From Bimastos eiseni (lineage: Eukaryota > Annelida > Clitellata > Crassiclitellata > Lumbricidae), in assembly GCA_959347315.1 (NCBI GenBank), contig OY365813.1:20025354-20089353 (forward strand): a stretch of 64,000 nucleotides of DNA. The letters are read 5' to 3'. The notes beneath the pieces were generated by a model, which saw only the letters and a list, made by a program, of their open reading frames with translations, made no database searches and was not told the DNA's origin. The translations under genes were made by a program, and so were the position numbers. How positions within the stretch are numbered: position 1 is the first letter of the stretch; each line of letters opens with the position of its first letter. Below are positions 22,291 to 33,100 of the stretch, in pieces.

Positions 22291-24120
22291 TATTATCGCT
22301 TGTTGTTGATTTTGAGACAACACCCGAACACCGTTGGTTCTGATGCCGCTATTGGCGTGGGTGTTGTTATGAACATTTCGAAATATAAATCTTTTATATT
22401 TTTGCGGTCATCTGCTAAATAAAACATTGCGGTGATTAGCGAAAATGTTGCCAAACGGATTCTCCTAAAAGGCCAACGTATCTCCATGTCAATTAGGCCT
22501 AGCAATGCTCTCTACGCATAATTTTTAAGCTAGTGAGTGTTTTCCGCTGGAAAAGGTATCGAGAATCTATAATTGTACAGATTAACAAAACACGCCAAAG
22601 AGCGGCTAGCAGTCGGTATTTCAATTGAAGATATATTGTAGTCCAGGCCTAGCTTAGACCTACGTAGCAGGGCTGCAAACATGTTGTTTTCTGGGTTTTT
22701 TAAAATAACAGATACGAAAAGTGGCAATTACTAATTGTGTTATTCAGTCCAAATCAAGCTAAGTTAATTATAAAAACGAGTTGGAGCTCTGTTTCATGCT
22801 GAGTTTGATGCTTTTTATAACAAAACTTTTGTGACAAAATCCAAAGGAAAACTAAAAACCAAAAGTCAAATAAAACCCAAAAAACCAGAAAACCATTTTT
22901 TGGCACCTCTGCTACGTACATGTAGGTCGAAATTCAAGCTTTCTGGAGCGTTTCACATGGAGCAGTTAACGCCTCAATTGGATATGTTGGTTCCCAAGAA
23001 CCCGAAGACGTTTTGGTTACCCGGATGAGGGGATTGGAAGAAGATCTAATGGGTTGAGTGAGCTCTTGCCCACGATAACAAAAACATTGCCTTTTATTCA
23101 GGTCACTCGTTACCACTTTGAGTGCATTCGGCTTTCCTTTAGCGCTCGTGAATCATGGACTGGTACCCTGCGTTTGGCTTTCGAGTGGCGCTTTGGAAGT
23201 TTTGAGATTACGGTTGTCACACGCCTTGTGTCATTAGGCGTGACTGTGAGTTACTTACTGTCGTCACTGCGTTACCTGTCAATTTGCGTTAGTTATCGTC
23301 ATTTTGCGTTACTTATCGTCATTTTGCTTTGCCTAATGCTTTAGCAATACATGAGCATTTCATTGTCATTCTTCGTTGATGTCATCTTCATCATCATCCG
23401 TCATCTTCAGTGTGTCTCAAAAATTAGCATCCTTTCGTAATACGAAACTGATCCTGTCTTCCCAATCGTAACCTTTAACCACTTATTTTTGGTTTCGGAG
23501 CGATTCTCCAAAATAAGAATGCAGAATCTGAAAAGATTTTGAACCATAAAAGTTATTTAATCATAAATTTTTAAAAATAGACAGAATTATAGACCTTCGC
23601 CTTCGGGAACATAAAACAAGATGATGTTTAGTTATAATTTGGGTTCGAACTAATTTGTATTGAATTGAATTACTGTGAAATTACTCTGATGATCCCCCTC
23701 TTGAAGTTTGGCTATGCATGTGTGTATAGGCCTATAAAACAGTGAATCCGCAAAAACTTGACTAAATTTCACATACCCGAATGCAGTTAGTCTTTCGCTT
23801 TGTTTCAAGAAAACATGATTGTCTGCGCTTAAAACTACAATTAGCTCGGAGCCAAACAATGTTGCATGATTCGTAAATAAATAAATAAATTAATTAGGGC
23901 CGTGTTATTAAAGGGAAGCCGCCGTATTTGTCGGAAACCACAAATGGCGCTCGATTTTTTCCGATTGACCAAAAGGGAAAATAAGCACTGGAGTTGCAGA
24001 ATATAATAACTTGTTTTCGATAACAACAGGTTTACAACACATCAACTCACATTAGATGAGTCCACCCAATAACAAACACTGTGTCATATGTTTCGTTCTT
24101 TTATGTAGAGCCTTTATTTG
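22291..24120. other. No gene recognised
   Basis: AT-rich DNA. One stretch, 23102-23246, starts after TTTTATTCAG and ends before GTGAGT with an open frame, but the protein reads without any recognisable domain. It is listed among rejected items. Confidence 0.35.
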
Positions 24121-24133
24121 CGCTTACGTTTAT

Positions 24134-24255
24134 GTGTGTGTGTGTATGTGTGTGGTTTCTATGTGTGTGCGCGCGTGTGTGTGTGCGTGTGTGTGTGCGT
24201 GTGTGTGTGCGTGTGTGTGTGCGTGTGTGTGTCGGTGTGTGTGTGTGTGTGTGTG
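24134..24255 (+). repeat. GT microsatellite
   Basis: GT units interrupted by GC (GTGTGTGC) across about 120 bp. Confidence 0.97.
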
Positions 24256-24429
24256 CATATATGTTACAGTTGAAAGGTAAGATTTGCTGTGCGCTTGTAT
24301 GGGTCATCCAGTTTTGCACACAATCGTAACACCTGCCATAGGAAGGTGGAATAGGAATACGATTAGATGTATTTTCATCTGCCTGGGTAAGTTAATAAAA
24401 GCTTGTGATTTGAGATATACAGCAAGTAA

Positions 24430-24662
24430 GGACAGACAGACAGACAGACAGGCAGATAGCGCGAAAGAAACAGAGAAATACATACACACATACTTACGAT
24501 ACTCAGCAAGTGATAAGAGACAGACAGACAGGCAGAGAGAAGGGCAGGTAGACATAGCCATGACAGACAGACGGAGACAGAGGGAGATAGAAAGTAAGAG
24601 AGGTTGACAGGAAGACATAGAAAACAGACATAGACAGACAGACAGACAGACAGACACAGATA
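24430..24662 (+). repeat. GACA-rich simple sequence
   Basis: Several GACA runs (24431-24450, 24520-24535, 24570-24580, 24628-24658) with GAGA interruptions. Confidence 0.9.
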
Positions 24663-25000
24663 CATAGATATAGAAGCACGCAGTACCTAGTATCGGGGCA
24701 GGATCAATTAGACGTAAGACTGACTAATTGGCGTCGACTCTGACATCGAAAACAGACGTCTTAATTCTCTCGTTGGAACAAGATTTGGCTTCTGTTAGTA
24801 TTAGATGATTCGTCTGATTAAAATACGGGAGATAACAATAGGATATGCACCGAACGGCTTCAAGGGGAATAAGTGAAGATTAGGTGGAATATTATGAGAG
24901 TACCAGGAGTATGATTAGGAGGGGAATAGAAGGAGAAAAGAAGCTAGAGCAGGAATAGGAGGAATAGAAAGGGAGTGAGTAGGAGTAGAAGGAGTTAAAG

Positions 25001-25360
25001 GAGAAAGGGCGTTAGAGGAGAAAGATATTTAGAGGAGAAACGGCGTTAGAGGAGAAAGATATTTAGAGGAGAAAGGGCGTTAGAGGAGAAAGATATTTAG
25101 AGGAGAAAGGGCGTTAGAGGAGAAAGATATTTAGAAGAGAAAGGGCGTTAGAGGAGAAAGATATTTAGAGGAGAAAGGGCGTTAGAGGAGAAAGATATTT
25201 AGAGGAGAAAGGGCGTTAGAGGAGAAAGATATTTAGAAGAGAAAGGGCGTTAGAGGAGAAAGATATTTAGAGGAGAAAGGGCGTTAGAGGAGAAAGATAT
25301 TTAGAGGAGAAAGGGCGTTAGAGGAGAAAGATATATAGAGGAGAAAGGGCGTTAGAGGAT
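25001..25360 (+). repeat. Minisatellite: 34-bp unit of two alternating 17-mers
   Basis: AGGAGAAAGATATTTAG and AGGAGAAAGGGCGTTAG alternate strictly for about ten full cycles. The two 17-mers share AGGAGAAAG and a terminal TTAG or TTTAG. A recurrent variant has AGAAGAGAAAGG in place of AGAGGAGAAAGG. Purine-rich degenerate sequence on both sides (24890-25000 and 25361-25640) looks like the ancestral low-complexity DNA. Confidence 0.97.
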
Positions 25361-26634
25361 AAGGAGTAGTGAGGAAAAGAAGATGAAGTAGGAATAGGGT
25401 TCTTGAGGGGCAGAGGGCGTAGACTACAATGATTAGGAGGACGAGTTATATAAAGAACAAGGAACAAGGAAGTGACCTAGAAGTAGGAGCAGGATGTGTA
25501 GTGGGTGGAACTAGGAAACGTAAACGAGGAAGAAGACGAGGAAGATAGAAGAAAGTAGAGTGGTAGGACGAAGAGGCACGTGAGTAAGATTACATGAGGA
25601 GAAGGATGAAAGTAAGATAAGAAAAGGACAGCTGTTTCAACTTCCCGTCTTAAGGCTGTAGGCGAGGAAGCAAAGGATGCTATCGTGTGCTCGGCGGCGG
25701 CATTGATTGATTCAGCGATTTCTCTATCACTGATGACGCTCACAATGTGTTGCACAATGCACATGCCGCCGCCGTTTTATCATAATCCCACTCTCATGTG
25801 ACGCTATCCTCAGCAATGTAGCGTAATGTAAATGTAAATCGCAGAATAATAGTTCTCAGCCCCCACTAAGCCAGCCATGTCAGAATTCAGGGAGGCAGTC
25901 TCATTCAGCGGCTTCAGCGCTGTTCGCGAATCCGCGATAGGTTAAGACAGACTCTAAGTCTTATTCCGCAATTAAGGATCTCTGTTTATTTACATTCGAT
26001 GGTAGCAAAAGATAAATAAGTAAATATGCACTTTATTGAACTGCTTGTAGGCCTAAAATAACTGCGGGAACATCGCAACATGAACAATGAAAAATCTACA
26101 ATCACAAAATAATCAGAATAAGAAATTACACAACAGACATCATCGTTAAAGTAAAGAGAAAGCAAACAATAAGATTTATGATCGTTATATATATATATAT
26201 ATAAGTATATATATATATGTATATATATATAATGATTGGTAAATGGCATTTTTCATGGTAGAGTTACGGAGACCAGACTTCTCCGCCTGTGATTCAAGAT
26301 TCGCCAAAAGCACAACTGCAACGACGCATTTTTAATTATTAAAAATCGAGGGGCATGTCCATCGGCAGTTAGGTCGATATCGCAGTTGCCAGGGGCTCCC
26401 GTTCAGGGAGGTAATCGCCCGCAAAGGGGTCGGCCAATGCTCTCGTCGGTCGCTCGGATGTCTTCTGAATATTGTACGACCAACCGAGTTGTTGAAATTC
26501 ATTACGCAAAGCCCCGTGGTATCCAAACTCTGACATATGTGGCTCGTTACGTTTGCACACACGCGCGCACAATATACATGCGCAACACACACACACACAC
26601 ACGCACACAATACGCGCTTATAATCTACCTTTAT

Positions 26635-27069
26635 TTATTTTAAGGGTTTATAATAGTGCTGTCTGAACAACATCAAATCAGGAGCGCTCCAGACCCAACC
26701 AAGGCTAAATAGGACAGGCTCAAAGTTGGCAGAGGCGTCCAGATACTGGGGACCGGAGGCAAATGCCTCCAATTTCAGGCACAGGGCTATTGTTTGAGTC
26801 TTAGAGGGGGAATATCTTGCCTCTCTGACACCTGGAACCGAAGGATTGTCTCCATCATTCAGAGAGGGATTGGCGTCCCCTGAAAGTTGGTATAGAAAAC
26901 GGTGGAGTGTCTTCTGGGCACTATATAGACGAAGGGCGACAGGAAGCCCAATCCAGGTTGCAGGGCCAGCAACAGAGAAGGCTCGGCCCTGCCTCATGGA
27001 AGTCAGGGCGCGAGGGAAAAATAAACTTGGCCTGTAATCAAGAACGAAGGGAACTTCGGCGTTGGACAC
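26635..27069 (-). pseudogene. LINE (CR1/L2/Jockey-like) reverse transcriptase C-terminal remnant
   Basis: The minus-strand frame contains YRPSLFFPRALTSMRQGRAF then SVAGPATWIGLPVALRLYSA and a TLHRFLYQLSG end. This is the pattern with which many CR1/Jockey-clade reverse transcriptase ORFs finish (arginine-rich, GxRAFSVAxPxxWNSLP, then a helix ending in LK-x-LF). Trp-Ile replaces the usual Trp-Asn. Only the last 50-60 residues are recognisable. The upstream side is blocked by a stop at about 27070, so the element is 5'-truncated, as usual for LINEs. The rest of the open frame is 3' UTR, ending in AAATAAATAAA beside a CA microsatellite at 26585-26605. Confidence 0.65.
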
Positions 27070-27199
27070 CTAGTGTAGAACAGCACATATTTACCGTAGA
27101 GAAATGTAGGCCCTGCATCATCACACTGCGGACATATTAGGCCTATTACACATACCAGCATGAAAAACATATTCATTTATTCCGGAATTCATGAATTCC

Positions 27200-27265
27200 A
27201 CAATTTATATAGCGTCTCTTGAAGATTGTCAGTAAATTCAATTACATAGGCCTATATGCTAATGA
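27200..27265 (-). repeat. AATTTATATAGCGTCTCTTG tail unit
   Basis: Matches the units at 30685-30740 and 30803-30860 (AATTTATATAGCxxCTCTTG). It is one of a family of short retroelement-like tails in this window. Confidence 0.5.
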
Positions 27266-28418
27266 GCGTCAATCCCCACTGAGTGATGGAGGCAAACCCT
27301 CTGTCCCCAGTGCCAGAAAGGCAAGATATTCCCTCATCCGCTAAGACGCAAATAATGCCCCCCTACCAACTTGAAACTGGAGGTATTTTCCTCCGGATCC
27401 CCCATCTGGACGCATCTGTACATGCTTACATTTACACGACCACGTGCATGTACATTTGTACAGCTGTACACACACAAATGCATGCGCACATGCTGAAGCT
27501 GTGTTATAATATACTCTCTCTACATTCCTTTCTCTCCTCCTCTGTCTCGCTCTATTTAAAAGTCATCCTTTCTAGTTCTTACTGTCTCGCTGTGTTTGAC
27601 TGCCCATCATCTGTCTGTTCCTTCGTGCAAATCGTTCCCTATGTCCGGACGTAACTCACCCCACCCCACCCAACAGACTCACCAATAGAACACTCCCCAA
27701 AAATGAAGTCCCCCATCGATGAAGCCACAAACACAGCTCCACTCCCTGCAAAATCCCCCTTACCAACACATGAAAGCCCGGCAATCTTCGGGTGCAATAG
27801 AACCACTCCCGAAACGCGCTAGACATCAAAGATGGAGAGCACTACACGTCAAACGAGGGCAGCAGTCCTTAAAAGACATTCACAAGTCCCCTCGAAGCTC
27901 ATAGAAAACGGTCCCTTAATTATTTGAAACCGAGTAAGAAAGCGAGAAAGACTTGTACACCTAAAACTCTTCAGAAACCCATTGCGCAGAGTAGAAGAGT
28001 TATAGGGCCGTAGGGAATTTACGTACTCACTTCAGCCTTCATCTATGCGGTTTCTGCGATATTGTAGGCATCAAGGGCTTTGAATGTCCGCTTTTCCATA
28101 ACAAAATTACGATCATAGTGGTAGGCCTACTAGCAGAAGTAAAGTCCATAACTTAGGAATGACAGGTATTAAAGTGCAATTTGCCTTATTGTAATTTAAA
28201 TATTTTTAATAATCATAATAACGGAGAATCCGCCAATTTAGGCCTAATTAGTCCGTATTTGAGTTTAACGGTTCTACGAAGAAATAAATTATTTAAGGAA
28301 CTGAAAGCAATATTAAGGTTGAAGTTCTTCACTACAAGAATTGTGGATTTATGAGATGGTTTAGACAAAAGTTCTGTCTCAATGGACATCATCAGTTTTT
28401 AAGACTAAGCTAAACGTC
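27266..28418. other. No gene recognised
   Basis: Several short frames, C- and A-rich patches, no repeats of note and no recognisable protein. Confidence 0.4.
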
Positions 28419-28426
28419 TTCTAAAC

Positions 28427-28739
28427 CAGCGGTTCTTAGCCTTTTTAATCAAGCGACCCTCTGATAATATTTCCCAAGTTGTGGCGACTCCCAACTATAA
28501 AATTGATATGAAAATTTTCACAAGACGATATTGCCTTCACTGCGAATCATAGTACAAGAAATAATTAAAAATTAATTTGAGTCGCCATAATTATTATGCT
28601 GGTATAGTGTAGTAATCATCAGTACATGAACAGTAAATAAGAGAAACTCTTTTTATCATTCCTGGAGTTTTGAGCAGACCCGTGGCAACTCGTACGGCGA
28701 CCCCCGTGTGGGTCGTGACCCACAAGTTGAGAACCGCAG
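28427..28739 (+). mobile_element. hAT MITE with 8-bp target-site duplication
   Basis: The termini are CAGCGGTTCTTAGCC and, reversed, CTGCGGTTCTCAACTT, the standard CAGxGGTTCTCAACC end of hAT elements. The flanks TTCTAAAC (28419-28426) and TTCTAAAA (28740-28747) form an 8-bp duplication with one change. Near the right end GACCCCCGTGTGGGTCGTGAC is an internal inverted repeat. It is 313 bp with no transposase. A second, older copy lies in RAB5 intron 2 (about 32380-32870). Confidence 0.85.
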
Positions 28740-28747
28740 TTCTAAAA

Positions 28748-30072
28748 ACTTTAGACACCTGCCATAATATTATTTTTGAGCACTAAAATGAAAGCATTAA
28801 GTTAGTATCAACTAACAACAATAAATATAAAGCCGGACTAGTTCAGCGCATTGGTGTATACCATCGCCCCGTTAAGGCATTTTTAATTATCACCTTCTCA
28901 TTTATTAACTGATTTAACGAATTACCAATGACATTTGTACATCCATTACAAACAGGTTTTTGAATTTATGACTGATAAAACTGACTGATCTTTAACATTG
29001 ACTGATAAAGTGCATTGATAAGCCAATCCCCGTGTTAGAAATGTTCCCTTTGAAGTGTGCGCTCTCCTATTATGGCTCTAACAACCAAAGAGCCGCAGGA
29101 TCATTAACGATAAAACGTTCTTCATAGCAGAAGGCAGTTTTTAATTGGGTCAATCATATCAGAGACAATGGTTCAAAGTGGTTGTTCGAACGGTCAACTT
29201 TGAAACGTAATATAGCAGCTGATTGGTCGGAGTGTGTGCCTTCTAACACAAGACCTTGAGCAGGTCTGTACTCACAAATGTTCAGCAAAATCGGTTGGTT
29301 TCATGCTCACTCAAGAGTTAATGGTACCTGATACATGTATAATAAAAATAACCTGATCATTTAATGACCAGCGCATAGTAAAACATAAGGCATAATCCAA
29401 AACGCTGGTCGTAAAAGGGTCAAGAGGCTCCAAACTGCTTCTTACTATGGAAAAACAACAGAGCAGTGGTAGGCTGATACTTCTTTTCACCGATACAACC
29501 TTCATTTGATTCACTAAACCCTTTACAATTCATGTTCGAATCTCAACCCCTTCGTACTGTTCAGCACCGCAGAAGACATCACCATCGACAGCAACACACG
29601 TCTGTCTAAAGTAATTCTTCCATTATTTCAAAACATAATCAAAGGAATGATATTGTTCCACAGTCCACTACCAAGGAGGGGGTACTCCACTTAAAAATTT
29701 GTTGCCCGCAATGCTTCAAAATTTCAAACAACACACCGTGCGCAACAGGAAGTCTCGGACCGCAACCCACTATGTTACTCTAGTTTGTCTCGATAAGGCT
29801 ACAACAAGCGATTCAAAGACACCGCTCCGCAATCCCACAACTCGTAAAGTTCCCAGACATAAATAGAGAATGACTGTTAACACACAAGGCTGTGACAAGA
29901 TCGAACAGGCATCGTCAGAAAATCTTATCAAATGCCCAGGTTAAGTGGAATACTAATAATACTTTTGCTCTTCCATGTTTGCAAGACAATACAGAAACTT
30001 TTCGAAAGAAGAATGCTATTGTAGTTCGTGGACACCGAAGGAAACGTTGACTCTACAGTAGTAATTAATTAC
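28748..30072 (-). other. Downstream of RAB5; probable 3' UTR in part
   Basis: No other gene is seen. On the minus strand ATTAAA-type (near 29140) and AATAAA-type (28901-28906 as TTTATT on plus) signals exist. Which one ends the RAB5 mRNA cannot be decided from sequence. Confidence 0.4.
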
Positions 30073-30182
30073 TTATTTGCAGCAACCACCCGATTGCGCC
30101 GGTTGATTCTCTTGATTTAAGTCGACACCACGCGGGCGAGTCGGTGCCGCACCGTTCTGATCGGTCTTCGGAAGTTTACGAG
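30073..30182 (-). CDS. RAB5: RAB5 coding exon 5 and stop (residues 178-213)
   Basis: Preceded by TTTTCTGCAG. Its first two bases complete Ala178, then it reads [10 protein letters not shown] through [10 protein letters not shown] and TAA. This is the hypervariable C-terminal region with the geranylgeranylated Cys211-Cys212. The single residue after Cys-Cys makes a CCX ending, whereas vertebrate Rab5 proteins carry two residues there. Confidence 0.95.
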
Positions 30183-33100
30183 CTGCAGAAAACGAAAGGT
30201 GCACAAGATGTACGAGAGAAATATATAAATTTGCAATGCAATAATAACGATTCATTTCATCGAACTCAGCAACACATTCCTCTTCGGGAGGAGCTACTAT
30301 CTCTTCCCGCTGCAGCTTTCTGGAGGCGCCTGAAGACTTTCCTATTCTCCGTTTAGCTACATTTTGAGTCGTGAGCGTTTCTGATATTGAGTGGCGCTAT
30401 ATAAGTTTTCCATTACATTACATGCCTTTCAATGTAGCTAGACAATGCAAAAGATGACATTGATCTCAACGAAAGGCCTCCTTCAAGTTACTTGATGAAC
30501 AAAACCGATTTCCACAGTATAGATACATTACAAAAGATGTGTATCAGAGTTAAGTTAATTTGACAGTCATACTTGCAGTGCCCTTTAGAGCTATTTTAAA
30601 TGCACCATATACCAAGTGTCTTGCCACACATACAAGACAATACACAATTACAAGAAATCATCATTATTGCATTGCATCTGCAAATTTATATAGCACCACT
30701 TGCAGTGCCACAGCAATCAGAGGTGATCACAGTGCAAGAGAACCTGAGATTATAAGTCATTGTTTATTCAGGGAAGTTTGAAGTATTGTATCGTATTTCA
30801 GAATTTATATAGCGGCTCTTGCAGAACTAGCTATTCAGAGGTGCTATTTAGGTGTCATTTATAGCAGAGTACTCTGAAGTAATCGTGAGAGGAAGAAGTT
30901 CGTTCCACAGATAGGGTCAATGAAGGCAAAAGCACAATATATGGCAATGGCAATCTATATCTTAGTTATACAACCAAATTAATACACACATGTGATTTGG
31001 ATACAATATTAAGATAGAAATCATTAGCAGCCGGAAAACACAATGCCCGTCATCTTTCATTGTGATGTAATCGAGAATTTATATCACAATTTAGCACACC
31101 TTCAAGATATCTACGCAGAGGCACTCTGTGATTTAATAATTATTACTTGCAGTCCAAATCATAGAGCACTCACAGAAATGTTCCCACCTTAATATCCAAT
31201 TGTGTCTCATATGCACTCAATATCTTATAGAACCACAACAAAATTAATTTAATTTTAATGCATTAACAGCTGATATACAATTATGAATTACCCAGAGCAA
31301 GGAATATGTCGTTAACATTCATCGCAGTTTTGGCCGAAGTTTCCATGAACAGAAGTCCGTTTTCACTGGCATAGGCCTGCGCGTCCTACAACAAAAATCA
31401 AGCATTCCAGGAAAATCGCCTGATCAGTATAACCTCCCAAAAAATTTTACTCTCTGTACATGGTATCAGTCCATGGTTGGACCCACAGAAGAATGCCAGC
31501 GATCAAAAACATTTCATCATCATCATCATCATAGCCAGTTCCTAATGTCAGCCATTCGGCAGCGATGGGTAAGAATAAGTCATATCAGTTGTCAAGCCTG
31601 TTGCTGTAAGTACGTATTAGAGCAAGCTCATAGAAAATGGTAAGACCTTTGTATGGGCAACAGACCATTTATGATGTCACATGTTAATAATGCTCCCTTA
31701 GCATCAAGCAACAGAAAAATCTTACACATGATGGTGTAACATGTCTTTATGGGTCATAAAACAAATAACAACAAGAATATAAAACACTAAGACTTTTATC
31801 AAATGTAAGACAAGAAAACTTGATAAATTAACAGAAAACAATATACGCCAGTGCCTTAGGAGCTAATTACAGTTAGAATTGAAACAATAATTAACACTAT
31901 TGTTAAATGTAAGACACAAACACTTTGATAAATTAAAACAGACACCGACTTACGTCAAACTCAACCGCTCGTTTGTTGGCAAGGTCGGCTTTGTTGCCTG
32001 CAAGAGCGATAACTATGTTCGGGCTTGCCTGTCGTTGCAATTCTTTTACCCATGACTTAGCACGACTAAACGTGTCCTAACGCAAAATCAAAGATACAGA
32101 AAGAAATTAACAGCTTGAGCAAATATAAGGCACAGTTTCGCACATCTACACATGCATACGATAACGCAAAATTACAGCAAGTTTATAAAGAGTGCCTTTA
32201 AGATTGCCTATTTGGGATTGCTTACAGATCAACCCCGTTTGGATAAAACAGTCTTAAGGGTTGCAAAAAAGAGGCAGACTGACTAATAGGTATTTGATTG
32301 TTAGGGAGATGGATCATATGGCTAAAAATCTCTTGAACCTGGGTACAACTGTATGATTATAATCTAAAGCAGTGTTTACAACAGAGTGTTTGGCTTAATA
32401 GTACAAGAAATAAGAGAAGAAAAATGTTGAGTCATTATATTATAGTAGTTACTGTATCTACTGTTCTAGTAATAAGTACATGACAGGGGTGTAACAAGCG
32501 GGAGGCACCGCCCCCCCCCCAGTTTTGACACTGGGGGGCAAAGTTCCCCCCCCCCAGTTTTAGTGGTCAGTGCCCCCCATGTGTCCCCCAAATCGGTTCT
32601 TTTTTATGTTTATCCAATGGATTTTTAAGAATACTTTTGATAAGATAATTTGTGCCCCCCCCCATTTTTCAAATTTCTGGGAGGGGGCAAAATTCAAAAA
32701 GAGGGAGGGCAAAAAAAATTTTTTTGCTTTTAAAACTTTGTTACACCTCTAGTACATGAATAAACTACGTGACAACTGTTGTTTTTTAATTCCTGGGGTT
32801 CGAGTCGACCCCTGTAAAATCGTCAGGGACCCCCGCGGGGGTCACGACCCACAGGCTGAGCTGGATCATACATTGGAGCACCTGAATACAATGTCTAGCA
32901 CACACCATTATAGCAGGAACTCATTATGGTGTGTAGAGGCGACGATCTCTTCTGAGAGGAGGGGGGACACCCAACGAGAGGAGTAAGGAATGTGGGGGGG
33001 AGACAAACGTACAACGTATCTCCTCTATGTGAAAGGTGGGGGAAACTTGTCCCCCTCGACCGCCCCCCCCAACCCCGGGATTGCCGCCCCTGACAGTGTG

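Noticed and set aside
23102..23246. Possible internal exon after TTTTATTCAG and before GTGAGT
   Set aside because: Splice words fit, but the peptide has no recognisable domain, the donor choice is arbitrary and no partner exon was found.
25001..25360. CRISPR-like array
   Set aside because: Spacers are not unique. It is a simple tandem minisatellite in a eukaryotic genome.
25477..25764. ATG frame beginning M-C-I-V-Q-H on the minus strand
   Set aside because: The first 45 codons look plausible, but the rest is polypyrimidine-driven Ser/Phe and no donor lies at the transition.
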